Counted from the first letter of the stretch, positions 1 to 11,579 are shown. The stretch: DNA of 64,000 nt from Acanthococcus lagerstroemiae (GCA_031841125.1 CM063106.1:38126001-38190000); one strand, 5' to 3'. Translations and numbers: made by a program. Notes: a model not told the origin generated them from the letters alone.

Positions 1-1
1 T

Positions 2-1587
2 GTGAATACAGCAACGGAATTCTTTAGTAAACTGTATGAAAAAAAAAAAATCAGAAGAAGAAAGGTATAGGCTGCCCAAAAGAGAACAAGAAGAAGAGTT
101 CCCTCCTGTCATAGAAAGTGAAATAAAAAATATCCTCGGGAACCTTAAGAGAGATAAAGCCACAGGCATAGACGGAATCGAAAACAAAATACTGAAAAAA
201 TTTGAGGAAGAACTCACGCCATTTCTAACGGCTCTATTTAATGCAATAATAGCTACAGAAAGAATACCTGAACAATGGAAAATATCCGAAATTGTTCTTC
301 TCTTTAAAAAAGGCGACAAAGCTGAAATAAACAACTACAGACCGATAAACTTGACATCAAACTTGTGCAAAGTATTTTCCAAATTCATAAAAAATAGAAT
401 ATACAATCAGTTAGACTTCAGTCAAAGCCCAGAACAAGCGGGATTTAGAAGAGGGAGGTCCACAGCCGATCAAATATTCATTATAAACCAACTATTCGAA
501 AAAACAAACGAATATAAGATGCCACTTAACCTGTTACTAATCGACTTTCAGAAAGCGTTCGACTCGGTTTACCTTTCATTTCTTTGGAAAGCCTTACACA
601 GACGAGGAATACCAGGGAAAGTTATTAACATCTTGAAAGAATTATATAGAAATTCAGAAGGGAGGGTAAAACTGGATACGGTAGGAAAAAAGTTTAAAAT
701 TAATAGACGGGTCAAACAAGGAGATCCACTGTCACCAAACCTTTTTAATAGCATTTTGGAGGAAATCTTCTGAGAATTAGGATGGGAAAAAAAGGAATAA
801 AAATAAACGGAAAGTGACTCAGTAACGCGAGATTTGCGGACGATGTGGTGCTTATCTCCCAACAAGCAAAATAACTACAAAAAATGGTCAACGAGTTCTG
901 CGAGAAAAGCAAAAAAGCAGGTTTAGAAATAAATACAAGCAAAACGATTCTTCTCTCAAACCAGCAGGAAAGACCCATTATCACAATTGAAGGTAAAGTA
1001 GTGGAAATTGCAGAAGATGCCACATACCTGGGACAAACCATCTCATTCGAAAACAGTCTAGTAAAGGAAATATGTAAAAGAAGAGCTAATGCGTGGAAAA
1101 ACTCCTGGTCCCTCAAAGAGATCTACAAAAGTAAAATGTCAATTAAACAAAAAATAAAAATACTGGAAGGCTGCACTATCCCCGTCCTTACATACGGAGC
1201 CCAAACGTGGGCAGCCACAGAGGGGCAGATGGATATGATCGCAAAGACCCAAATAGCAATGGAACGGTCAATAATTGGTGTAAAAAGGAAGGACAGAGTA
1301 AGAAACCAATATGTAAGAAAGAAAACGAAAGCAAGAGACTGCAGATACGTGGCTAAAAAACTAAAGATGGATTACGCAGGGCATCTGGCGAGAGGAGGAG
1401 CAAATAGATGGGGGAAAGAATAATGGAATGGACACCGCTACAGGGGAATAGAAGGGCGGGTAGACAAAAGACTAGAAGGGAAGACGAAATCATATAATTT
1501 GCAGGAACAGCATGGGGAAGGGATGCAAGAGTTCGTGATCGCTGGAGGAAAGTAGGGGAGGCCTATGCCCAAAGGTGGGCTCACTAG
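2..1587 (+). pseudogene. Reverse transcriptase ORF of the RTE-like element, frameshifted
   Basis: The frame entering at base 2 reads VNTATEFFSKLYE, then shifts at an A12 run (39-50) into the open frame that ends at 773. The ATG at 36 is therefore probably not a true start. RT motifs follow in order: DKATGIDGI, PEQWKISEIVLLFKKG, NNYRPINLTS, SPEQAGFRRGRSTADQ, LLIDFQKAFDSV and RVKQGDPLSPNLF. A frame change near 770 and stops near 808 and 873 surround the catalytic box RFADDVVLIS at about 830-860. From 884 the C-terminal domain reads on through YLGQTISFE, PVLTYGAQTWA, AMERSIIGVKRKDRVRN and YAGHLARGG. A further shift near 1420 leads to GEAYAQRWAH and the final TAG. The catalytic Asp pair is intact, but the frame is broken at least four times, so the copy is dead unless some breaks are sequencing errors. 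Confidence 0.85.
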
Positions 1588-1646
1588 TTATAAGTTACAT
1601 TCATGTAAACGCATACATGTAAAATTGTAAATAAATAAAGGCTGTA

Positions 1647-1687
1647 CTACACATACTACTACTAATACTACTACTACTAATACTACT
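1647..1687 (+). repeat. (TAC)n microsatellite tail
   Basis: Imperfect TAC/TAA triplets follow directly after the 3' UTR of the RTE-like element. This is the kind of tail that marks the 3' end of RTE insertions. Confidence 0.85.
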
Positions 1688-1690
1688 TGA

Positions 1691-2639
1691 TTCAGAATTA
1701 CATCCAGCATTGGTTTGGAAAGATTATACAAAATTTTACAATAGAGAAAATATCATACGAGGTCACTAAATGAATTTTTTTTGATAAAGAAAACGGGACC
1801 CGAGCGTATACGACAGCCAATTGGCCATAGTAGAAACCCGTGGTGCCTTCATTCCTCTGTATTTAGTATTTACGGAAAGGCGGGAATTTTCTGACAACTG
1901 GAACGAGTTTCGAGCTGTCGGAAAAAGGAATAAATTTTAATATTCTGCATCGGGTGATGGTTATATTAATTTTTCAGAATGGGGTAACATTTATTATCAA
2001 ACATTGGGGCACTGACGCCTGGGCAGTAACGACGAAGAATGAATTACGGCGTGAAAATAGGATTTCAAACGAACTCCTTTTTCCGGAAAGGTAATTAAAG
2101 TAATTTAAATCGTTCATCCATTTCAACTGTTATACCGTTAGATGAATTTAAAAATAAACTCGTTGTACAATAGAAATGTTTGATATGTCGTACATTTTCG
2201 CCAATTTGTTTTTTGAAACCCGCAAAAAGGCAAATTCTTTTTTCCGCGATGAAATTCTTCAAAATACTGGATCAAGTCTTGAGTCTCGACACAGTAGTTA
2301 ATAAATTGTTAGGTGGAAAATAAATTCTAAGGAAAGAATAATTAATAAATTAATCGACTCCTTGCCACCGCTAGCCAACAAAAAAAAAATCTACTATACA
2401 ATTATACCAGCCGGAATCTCTTTCAATGTCACCTTCTTTTCAATTCGGCAAAATGCCAAAAACCTCGAAGGCAGTTTCTGCCCCGCTCAGACGTAAATAC
2501 ATGATGAGGGCAGCTGGATTAGTTATACCCCTCATAGAGAAAAAACCTTGAATATAAAATGCTTCGAAAAAATGTGATATGCGGGAAAGTCTTATAGTAT
2601 GAGAGTAGCCTGTATGCGTCATAAAAAGCTTCAAAGAAG
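1691..2639. other. Unassigned AT-rich stretch
   Basis: No open frame with recognisable protein similarity, no terminal repeats and no RNA gene seen. It may include the 5' flank of the target site of the RTE-like insertion. Confidence 0.5.
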
Positions 2640-3290
2640 CTTGAACAAGAATAACGAAGTTTTCACGAATCGTAGGCAGTATTAAATAAGTCTTATAAAG
2701 TCTTACACGAGTTTTGTAAATTCTGGAATTAAACCAATTTTGAAAAATTTGAAAGCGTTTAAAAACTCTTGATCAAAGTTCAAAGAGCCCGAATCAAATC
2801 TAGAGGAGTCATAATGTGAAATAACTGGGTCTTGAATAGTCTTAATGAAATTTAAAAAAAGTTTATAAGAAGTAAGAACCCTACTAAATCTTAAATACGT
2901 ACGGAAGAGTCTCAAGAGCCTTAAGGATTCTTGAAGTATCTTCTTACGTTTTAATGCGTTCTTTAATCAAGTCTGGAAGCATCATAAAGACGTAACAGGC
3001 GACTCTTGAACAAAACAAAATTTGTAAGTACTTTAAGAAATCATTAAGTACATACTGAAGAGCCTCAGTGAGCCGTGAGAAATCTTAAGAAATCTTGATT
3101 TAGTTTTAAAATCATCTTATTAAGTTTGGAGGAGTCATAATGAGTCTTGAAACAATACTAAACGTTCTTAATGTAGACGAGTTTCGAACAGGTTCAGAAG
3201 AAACAAAGAGGTTAAGAAGAGTGTTGAACAAGCATAGAAAAGTTTTGAATAGTCTTGGCAAGTTTTAACAAGTTTAGAAAAGCAGTAGAT
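2640..3290. repeat. Short-period degenerate repeat rich in AGTCTTGAA
   Basis: Many loosely spaced variants of AGTCTTGAA, AAGTTT and TTAAGAATCTT. The phrase GAGTCATAATGAGTCTTGAA near 3138 has a close relative near 52489 (GAGTCATAATGTGAGTTTCA). The same texture occurs at 52.18-52.56 and 53.36-53.42 kb, so this is a dispersed or satellite-like family and not chance composition. Confidence 0.6.
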
Positions 3291-3640
3291 GGTCTTAAGT
3301 AAGCACGAGGAAATTTAAATGATTCTTCAACGAGCTTCGAAAACTTTGTTGATGGCGGAGGCAAAAAAGCCGTGTTTTCGTGTGGAGGGGGAGGGGGAGG
3401 GAACTGAATTTCTCACCTGAAAGTGCAGACCCAAAAAATTTTGTTTTGTTGTCTGGTGTCTGCATATTGAACGACACTAAATGTTTAGAAATTTTATTTG
3501 AAAGAGAGAAGTTTTCTGAGTCTACTGATACTAAATTCCGTTGAAAAATTTAACGTTGCCTCCCCCGCTCTTTGCCTTACGCGAAAATTCTAAATTTAGG
3601 GGCTCTTTCTTTTCTAATTTTACTTTCAACTCGAGCCCGC
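3291..3640. other. Unassigned stretch with purine runs
   Basis: Contains a GGGGGAGGGGGAGGG run near 3388-3402. Short frames on both strands resemble nothing I recognise. Confidence 0.4.
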
Positions 3641-3900
3641 CTTATAACAGCCTCCCCGACGTCTCTGAGGTAATGCTCAAAAGGGCGCTGGCTTCGTGTC
3701 GGGGGGACCGTGTCGAGGGGGCATTACGGTTTTCGCTCAAGTATATACCTGACTGGAAGAAATAAATTTCCATGGAAATGTATAAGCACAATTTTCTCTC
3801 AAGTATACTCAGTACTGTGACGTCATAGTAACAGGAGTGTTACGGGGGCCGTTACGAGGGGAACGTTACAATTTTCGCTCAAGTATACCCAGTAGTAAAA
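3641..3900. repeat. Fragment related to the internal repeats of the 24.5 kb Helitron
   Basis: TTTTCGCTCAAGTATA, TGGAAGAAATAAATTTCCAT and GTCGGGGGGAC blocks match the tandem units at 24.94-25.41 kb. The stretch at 3804-3832 with GACGTCATAGTAACAGG matches the reverse complement of about 24690-24722. The fragment is therefore a rearranged relative of that Helitron's interior, without visible Helitron ends. Confidence 0.65.
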
Positions 3901-4309
3901 GTATATAAAATGCTAAAACTAAGCTGCTAGAGACTAATTTCTCCTTTCCACCCTCTCATCTAAAGGAAGATATTGAATGGAATTGTGCAGGAAGCTGAAA
4001 ATTCTCCAAATCAATTACCATCCTAAGGGCCTAAGAATGGTCCAAATTTTTTGGATAAAGCGAGGGGGTCGTTGTTATTCCATGTTCACTCCTTCTGAAT
4101 AGAGTCGGGTGCACAGGCAAGCTCCAGATGATGTACAACACAATTTGAATACAACTGTGCTGTTACCTACCTCATCTCCTTACAAAAACTTCTTATTGAG
4201 CACAGATCGCACAAAAAATATGTGATACGGGTATTCGACAGGAAGATAGCGCAGTTGACCTAGGCTGATTCCCGGCAAGAAGAGAAGAGGGCTGAGGCAG
4301 CCCTAAGAG

Positions 4310-4362
4310 ACTCCCCGATGTCCCTGAGGTAATGCTCGAAGGGGCAGTTCGAGGCCTCGGGT
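4310..4362 (+). repeat. Copy of a dispersed repeat core (GAGGTAATGCTCGAA)
   Basis: CCCTGAGGTAATGCTCGAAG closely matches 3662-3682, and more weakly the core near 32685-32705 (GACGCGATGCTCGAAAGGGT) and the reverse complement near 16285-16305. Confidence 0.55.
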
Positions 4363-6491
4363 GAGAGCAAATGAAAAGAGAACCCCTCCAGAATTACTAA
4401 CTGGATCAGACAATGCTCTTGCTTCAGTAAATATCTGAGCAGTTTACGCGGACAGTCCTTCCTGGAATGTCATTTCCTTTTGCTTTTTTTTTTCTGCTTT
4501 TCCTTTTCTTCGATTTGAAACCCTTATTGTTCAATAAATCATTTTCCCCGATTACTACAATTTATTCTTCCTGCCTTCCAGAGAAACTTCACAAGCACCT
4601 TCGTATACTTCCTGTTTCTCAAATCTCGCGAAAAGATCAGTTTACAGGGTGTTCCGCAAAAGAATTTTCCTTTAGCTGATAATCGAGTCTACTCGTTCCG
4701 TATAAATTATAGCATTTTGTTTGCCACCTAAGGAAAACGCTCTTGCAAATTCTTTTGAAATTTCAGCGGTTATTTCGAAACCAGTGCTGCCAGAAGAACT
4801 TTTCTAATATTAGGAGTTTTTCGATGATGAAAATGTTTTAAAAATCAGAAGTTTTCAGAGGGTTGAGAATTCCCCCCCCCCCTCCACACTTTTTTCATAA
4901 ATTTACTTTTTGCATTCATTACGTCACTCATGACAATGAAAGATTAATTAACTTTCAGACTTGGTAACGTTATGTAAACGAGATTGAAGTATTTTTTATT
5001 TCCATGAAGTAATGTATTTGTATAAAAACGGCGAACTTCAAAATGTTCGTAGTTATTGAGATGATCTTTTTAAACTGAAAAGTCTAAGGACTGATAACAT
5101 AATAGATTTGTGTTTGTACTTCAAAACTAAAAAGAAAAACGTGGTCCACGTTAGAAACCAATGTAGTACAGTGATTTTTCAGCAATGAAGGAGGAGATGA
5201 ATATTTTCAAAAAATTTTGTTTTACAAAAAGAGAACAGCTATCAAAATAACAAAAACTCTGATTTTCACCGCAAGTGGAAGAGTCAGAATAGACAAAACA
5301 TTTTCACATTTTCCCGATTAATAAGAAATAACGCAAAGTAACCATAATTTAGAAACCCTCTAAAGCGCCACTGTGGTAACCTTCGAAAATTGGAGATTAT
5401 CGGACATCTCCGAACAACCGGGATAACAGGTTAATACCACTGCTTGGCCACGATTAGCTTTGGACGGATCTGCAGGATGTGCAGGTAGGATGCCACTGAG
5501 CGTACAGTTTCGGATGCGTGTAGTACTCCGAGGTAACTTACCTTGATGTGTACCTCGATGTTGAAGAATGTCTTGGACCGGGTAAATAACGTAAGGGAGA
5601 TGAGAAACGTTTGCTTTTTTACGCAACTTTATTCGCCGAACCCCCCAAAAAAACTTTTCCGCACCGAACGACCACTTTTCCTCGCCCAGCGCCGTCCTCA
5701 TCTCCATCTTCCCCCTTGTTCCCCTCTCCTCGGAGTAGATGATCAGCCGAGTTCACTTTATAGACATAGGAAAATTACATAGGTCGGACAATAAATAGAT
5801 ACTTCGGAAAATAGAAAACGGACAGGTGATAACGGGAAACGACCGGATTAGACATGTTAGGAAAGAAAACAAGTAAACTCACATTGCCACCGACGAAAAG
5901 AAGGAAACAAGGGGAACTAGGACGATCTATGTAGACCCCGGGATCGAAGTGTAGAATACCACATTGTCCCGTCTTAAGCTCAAAAACCTTCGTTTCTGAA
6001 GCTAAGGAAGAACCTAAGAGTTCAGACACTTCGACCCACGCTCTCGACCTAACCCAGGGAGACACCTAGCCTAAATCTACCAAGACGTCGGTCTGTCACG
6101 CAACAGAGTACAAAAACAATAAGAAAAAACAAATAAACTTCTTAAAACTAAAAGAAAAAAGGCAATCTGCTGACTTGGTGATAGACGGCGATATTGCGTT
6201 GTCTGCATTTAAAAAAACAAAACAAAACAAGGCGATCTTCGAAAAATGGGAATAACAAAAATAAAAACAAAACAGAAGTAGAAAATAATAACAGCCTACC
6301 CGCCTATACAGGACTTGGTACTTAAATTTAACAAACTTTAAATGAAGGAAAGGAACATAAAACTGGTAACACAAAAGAATATGTATGTCTGGGGATAGAC
6401 CCCAAGACGGGTAAACACTCTTAATCTAACATCTTAATATTAAATAAAAATCAGAATAAAGAACTATGGGACAAACCACATCACTAAATGA

Positions 6492-6494
<3 letters not shown>
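4363..6494. other. Unassigned region
   Basis: AT-rich to mixed composition with a C-run near 4873-4884. Several short frames occur on both strands, including about 115 codons on the minus strand at 5360-5707. None has a recognisable domain, a signal peptide, or splice-like partners I could support. Confidence 0.4.

Positions 6495-6578
<84 letters not shown>
6495..6578 (+). repeat. (GA)n microsatellite
   Basis: About 84 bases of GA repeat with one AAAG interruption. It produces a meaningless Leu-Ser frame on the minus strand. Confidence 0.98.
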
Positions 6579-6580
<2 letters not shown>

Positions 6581-6815
6581 CTCCATCTGAATATAAAATC
6601 GATGCCAGTTTGTAGATCGCAACCAGTTCCTCAGCATTACAACACTGAGGTAAAGGTGGCGATCTAAAACCAGGAGCGTATAAGGCAAATAAGGCGCCGC
6701 CTTTAGCGGTCAGTTTCTGATAAATTTTAAGAAAGAAAAATGAAAGGAAACAAAGGGCAAAAACTCACAGAAAAACAAGACAGAGGAAGATGAAAGAGGC
6801 CGCTCTTTGAATAGT

Positions 6816-7516
6816 TGAGTATGCTAGTTCCATAGGTAGACTTCTCCGAATTTAGGGAAATTGAGTTAAGTATTGTTTCGGTTACTGTACAACACTGCCT
6901 ACAACGTGACGTCATCGATTTTCAAAAAACAACAACAGAAGCGCTCCAGTATGCAAACGAAAATTGGTTTAGAATCATAGGTAGACTTATCCTATGGAGA
7001 AGTCTGGGTCTGACACGATTATTGTTTTGTTTACAAAACTGTGTTTTTGATAATGAATTATTGTCATCGTGTACTAATGTAAAACAATTAGTAGTCTTTT
7101 CTTTTCAATTATTGCTCAATTTTTTATAACTATATAGCAAAAACTGAATCATGTTGCGTTTTCATTTTTTGTGTATTGATAATAAAAATGTCTCATTTTG
7201 AAAGGTGATAACAACAAACTGATAATTTCCATTTTATTCCTCTTTTGCAGCCTTTTATAGCAATAATAAACAAAAATTGATAAGCAATTTCAAAACATCG
7301 TGTCAAACCCGGACTTCTCCATCTTTGAACGCCTTTTGAACACGAATCGGAGTACTTGAAAAAATTTTCGACCTATATCTTCAATGTGAGCACAAAAAGC
7401 GATCCATCGCACCTATATCCAACCATTAAGCCCGAACATTAGCTGAGAAACAGTTTTTTGCGTTTTCTGGAAAACTAGGTTTTTGGAGAAGTCTACCTAT
7501 GGAACTAGCATACTCA
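6816..7516. mobile_element. Terminal-inverted-repeat element with perfect 32-bp ends
   Basis: Bases 6816-6847 (starting TGAGTATGCTAGTTCCATAG) are the exact reverse complement of 7485-7516. The 701-bp interval has no transposase frame, so this is a non-autonomous element. No target duplication is obvious next to the ends. Perfect ends in decayed surroundings suggest a fairly recent insertion. A second inverted pair lies inside (6993-7322). Confidence 0.85.
6993..7322. repeat. Inner inverted-repeat pair nested in the 6816-7516 element
   Basis: Left arm ATGGAGAAGTCTGGGTCTGA with downstream CACGAT (about 6994-7019) pairs with ATCGTGTCAAACCCGGACTT and CTCCAT (about 7296-7322), with a few mismatches. 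Immediately left of it, CATAGGTAGACTTATCC (about 6978-6993) resembles the outer left end, so an old end and a new end appear to abut. Confidence 0.7.
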
Positions 7517-8424
7517 GTTCTATCCTTAATGATCCTAGTTTCCTATTTTGTTCAGATTTAAAGTCAAACATATTAAGCGTCAAGCGATCATGACTCGGAA
7601 TCAATTTTTCAAGTGAAGATATTAATGATAACCTTGGCAGGAACGGATTGGACGTTCAAGTGACTGGGAAATTTCCAGGTAGGCTTCTACATTTGGAAGT
7701 GTTTTGGGCCGCAGTAGTGGTTAGAAGGGAGAGAGCAGGAAAAGGAGACTTATTAGAAGGGTAATAAAAGTCAAAAGTTGGGCCGATACAACAGCATTTT
7801 CCCGGAAGTATTTTAAGGGCAAATCCGCCCCTGGATGCAGGTAATAAATAATTTTTTCGTATAATAATGTAAACTTCTTTAAGGCGGGTGATTAATACGG
7901 GAATTTTATTGAAATGAACACGAAAAGGAAATGTGCACGAGACAAAAATTGAACATGCAACTAAAAATCATATTCAACGAAATAATATGATCATAAGACG
8001 GGAATAAAAAAAGCATGACATTTTTTGCAACGCGAAATAATAAAAGACTTATTAGACTCAAACTAATTTACCAAAAAAAAAAAATTGTTTATATTAGTAA
8101 AGCTTTTGTGGCCAGCGCTTGGTCGTCCTCTTTTTCGTTTCTGACCAATCCGAATTTGCTTAGCAGCCGTTGGTACTGTCACAAGCCTTTGTCGTATTTG
8201 TAAGCCCAAGGTGTGCTCGCGTACCCCTTGCTTCATGGAAGGGGGCATGTACAACTCATCCAGGCATCGGTAATATTCATTCTGCTAACATGTAGCAGCA
8301 GCACCAAATAGAGCTTACCATTCAACAGAATGGATGTCACTGTGGCACATTCCCAAATTAGTGGTTATATACCATCGTTCACTTCTCCCTATTCTGACGC
8401 AGGCCCATTCTGGGCGTTTCCGGG
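7517..8424. other. Unassigned stretch
   Basis: No domain-bearing frame or clear repeat seen. Short overlapping frames around 8015-8536 run on both strands and have no recognisable similarity. Confidence 0.4.
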
Positions 8425-8482
8425 AAAGGGAGTGCGGTGTCCCGGGGCCAATTTGGCATGCGTGCATCGCCATACACCCCTC
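8425..8482 (+). repeat. Dispersed repeat copy (GGCATGCGTGCATCGCCATA core)
   Basis: GTGCGGTGTCCCGGGGCCAA, then TTTGGCATGCGTGCATCGCC, matches 32718-32766 on the same strand and 16216-16265 on the other strand. It is a partial copy of a family with no coding capacity visible. Confidence 0.75.
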
Positions 8483-8546
8483 CATCATCGATACCATCGT
8501 TCACTGTCACTAAACGGTTTCCTCCTCATCATTTAAACCCCCCGAC

Positions 8547-8600
8547 CACCACCACCACCATCACCTCCACCATTAGCACCACTACCAGTTCCACCATTCC
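8547..8600 (+). repeat. Degenerate (CCA)n-rich tract
   Basis: Runs of CCACCACCACCACCATCACC and related triplets. Low complexity only. Confidence 0.7.
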
Positions 8601-10385
8601 GTGCTCCCCTCCTCGCTTACTATTTCTTTGTCTGTACACGTTCCACTGTTCATCTGACTGACTTTCTGCCTCTATCCTACCCTGTACGGTAATTGTACCT
8701 GAATAGCTGTATGCACAGAATCCTCGAGTTTGTTCCAACAAAGACGTGACAGTGGGGACCGGAACAATTTCTCTTTACCAACTTGTAAAATTTATGACGA
8801 GGAGAATTAATGGAGCAACTAGCATTCAGCAAGTTCAAACGAGATGTTTGATTTACCACAGTTACAGAATTAGATTTACCACTGGGCAGGCATTGGAATT
8901 TGTAGGTTCATTGCATCCAAATAATACATTTCCTGTTGAATTCAGTCATACATATCGTGCGTGAATCGAATGTAAGAAATTTCCATTTTCAATTCATTTC
9001 GAGTCAATTTCTGCCGGTGCAAAAATTTTCTAATCGCTTGTTATTATATTTACCCCATTAAAATAATCCAAAATGCTTTTATGTAATTATTTGTTTCAAG
9101 AAGTCTAAATAGGCTGGATTCTCGATTCTCTTATACAAAAGAGCCAAAAGTAAGACTTTCTCTTAAATTCAACTCCTAAAAGTCCGTTACTTTCATTCCC
9201 GCCTACAGTTCTTTCATAAAATACCATTCTTCATTTCAGCTGTTTGGCTTGCTGGACAGCCAAGGAGCTGGTAAAAATTGAAAACAGTCAAGTTCACTGA
9301 ATTCTAGATTGAAGTGGCGGTCGGTAACTCGTAGGTAACTCCTTCGTTTCTGTTCACTTGGTTTAAATTTGATAATGCAGAAACTTACGGTACGTGAGAG
9401 GAAGCACGAGTTACTTTGAAAATAAGTTGAACAAATATTGGATTAAAGCTAGCGGTAAAGGTGTATGATGTTGAGAGCATTTACGCGCAGTTGCAAAACC
9501 AAGAAAACACTTGTACGTTTATCGAGAGCTCTAAAACATCTGTACATACCTAGTTTAAAAGAACTCAGCTATGACAGAGGGTACTGAAAAGTTTTCCCGC
9601 CCTGTTATTTGCATATGTACCCTATAATTCGTAAAGCAATGTACTCATGCCAATCGTATATTATGTAGTATTTTCTTTTGAAAATAGAGAATAAATCATT
9701 CACGCTCAAGTCTGGGGAGCACCTTACTCTTTAATAACATGTTAACCCGTTCGATTATTACAATGTTTTCGTACAGAATTCACATTAAGGAGATTTTTTT
9801 TTGTTAAAACGCGTCAGGTATACAGGATGTGTCACAAATTGGCCTCAATTCTTTTATTATTTTTAATTACGAAGAAGAAAGAAACTGTATTCGTAATTGA
9901 AAAAGTCTAGTTTCTTTTCTGGGAAAAAATTTTCTCTCTTCCAAAAAGAGGCTAAAACGTACCACCAACAATGAAATTTCAGATCGCTGATTTTAAATAT
10001 CGCATCAAATTAAGAGTGGCCACTTTTCTTCATGAATTTCCCTGACTTTTCCCTGATTTTTCCCAATTAGTTTCGACTTTTTCTCAACGAGTAAGCCTAC
10101 TAGTTGGAAGTTCATTAATGAATGTTGTCACTTAATTTCTTTTTTCAATTTCTTTCTAGTGCCGTAATTTTCTACCAATAGGCAGTTAACAAAAATCTTA
10201 AATCGAAATGAACATACGAATAGGTACCAACTGTCAGAAAAGAAAAAAAAAATTATTCAATTTTTTGTTGATAACTATTTTGTACGTGATTCAAGTTGCA
10301 AAGAAAACAGAACCATGACACTTCTAAAACACGCAATTTTATTAAGAATTTATTTTCATGACTTTTCCCTGGTTTTCAATGGCCA
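8601..10385. other. Unassigned AT-rich region
   Basis: No gene recognised. A small hairpin-like sequence lies at about 9239-9272 (CAGCTGTTTGGCT paired with AGCCAAGGAGCTG). TATACAGGATGTGTCA at about 9821-9836 recurs at about 17700-17715 and resembles the TA plus CAGG start of Tc1/mariner-type ends, but no matching opposite end was found. Confidence 0.4.
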
Positions 10386-10390
10386 CGATC

Positions 10391-10650
10391 GCATCAGATT
10401 TTTGATCCGATCTTGATTTGGGTCCGAAAGTCCACATTTCAGACCCAAGAATAGTCAAAATTAATTTTACTTGGAAAACTGAATAAACGCACGATTTTTT
10501 TTGGTGGAGGGGGGTGCTTATTTAGGATACTGCATCAGATTTTTGACTTTTGACCTAGGCCCCAATTTGGATCACAAATTCTTCAACATTCTCGCCGCAG
10601 TGAAAAAGTTGACCTCGGTCGCAAAGGTGGGCCCCTACAAAACAGATTTC
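10391..10650 (-). repeat. Two inverted units of the ~138-bp satellite
   Basis: GCATCAGATTTTTGATCC at 10391 and GCATCAGATTTTTGAC at 10532 are reverse complements of the GGATCAAAAATCYGATGCG motif of the 13.3-14.65 kb array. Their spacing of 141 bp equals that array's period. Confidence 0.75.
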
Positions 10651-11392
10651 CTTTTGAAGAAGGAAGGTCAATTTTACTTGGCGAATTTAACCGGTAAGTT
10701 AGGAAAATTGTTAACGATTGTAACCCTGTTGACTTCAGTTTTAGAGCTATATAGGGTGTTTCGTGAACTAATACTCCTCTTTTTTAATCCCAAAGTAAGA
10801 TATTTTCAGAAAGATCTTTAAGAAGAAAGAAAAGAAAATACGAGAAATACAAAAATTAAGAAATTGAAAGCTAAAGAACATAGGTACCAAAAAAATCACA
10901 ACTTGCAAATTAAATAGATCAAGACAAAACAAAAAATTAAATAAATAAACTAAAGATCAATAAGACGAAATAATGACCAGGTATTAGCGCTTAACTTACG
11001 CCGCTGACTGTTGAGCTGACTGACGTATTTACGGGGAATTGGATATGCAATTTCATATACATACATACAAATAGTGATGAACAGTGCAGGGTGTAAATAG
11101 TACTCGTAATCCCACTATCTTTTTTTTTTCTTTTTTTGAACGAGAAGTCGGATCGACGGGGAGTGAAAGAGGAACTTCCAGTGAAAGTGTCTAGTATATT
11201 TCTGGTTAAAAAATTTCTTAAGTAAAAAAAAACAGTGTATTTTTCCAACCCTCCGAATTTTAAATTTCACGTTCAAACGTACCTCAATTGTTTTTATTTC
11301 GTTTGTACAGGACATCTCTTGTTTGTACACCCCTGCTCATCTACAGTTTAGGGTCAATCCGGAGGCTAGAGAAACCAGAGTCACCCTTACCG
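10651..11392. other. Unassigned A-rich stretch
   Basis: Includes an A/G-rich block at 10810-10980 and short minus-strand frames at 10991-11330 with no recognisable product. Confidence 0.4.
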
Positions 11393-11579
11393 CAGTGCCG
11401 GATTTAGCCTAATTGCCGCTGTGGGCAGTTGCGCTACGCCGCCTATTTGATTGTGCGTTCAGAGTTTTTCTTCCGACTCTTTTGTTTTATTTCCCCTAAA
11501 TTTGCCGCCCTCAACCGCTCTCAAATTGTAGCCGCCCTGGGCAACTGCCCATTTTGGCCTTATGGTAAATCCAGCACTG
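11393..11579. mobile_element. Small hAT-type non-autonomous element
   Basis: Ends CAGTGCCGGATTTA (11393-11406) and TAAATCCAGCACTG (11566-11579) are inverted repeats with one mismatch. Further inside, GTGGGCAGTTGCG and CTGGGCAACTGCC also pair. The length of 187 bp, the CAGTG start and the lack of a frame fit a hAT-derived miniature element. The flanking 8-mers (CCTTACCG, CTTCCACG) match at only about half their positions, so the target duplication is doubtful. Confidence 0.75.

Larger units (their letters stand above)
1..1690 (+). mobile_element. RTE-like non-LTR retrotransposon, 3' two thirds, cut by the window edge
   Basis: This is the longest retrotransposon copy here. It enters from the left edge and ends in a (TAC)n microsatellite tail at about 1647-1687. 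It encodes the reverse transcriptase and C-terminal domain of the element's polyprotein; the endonuclease part would lie left of the window. The reading ends in RWAH and TAG at 1585-1587, followed by a short 3' UTR with TGTAAATAAATAAAGGCTGT, then the tail. A short 3' UTR and a microsatellite tail instead of poly(A) are typical of the RTE clade. Related decayed copies lie at 18.1-18.85, 21.7-22.5, 39.65-40.16 and 61.15-62.6 kb. The clade name is inferred from remembered motifs. Confidence 0.88.

Noticed and set aside
745..1116. 123-codon minus frame
   Set aside because: Antisense of the RT domain of the left-edge RTE copy.
2640..3290. Coding potential of short minus-strand frames
   Set aside because: The region is a short-period degenerate repeat; frames are composition artefacts.
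5920..5955. Possible tRNA-derived SINE box B (GGGATCGAAGT)
   Set aside because: No matching box A at the right distance, no tail and no second copy.
6464..6688. Ser-Leu-rich frame on minus
   Set aside because: Translation of the (GA)n microsatellite.
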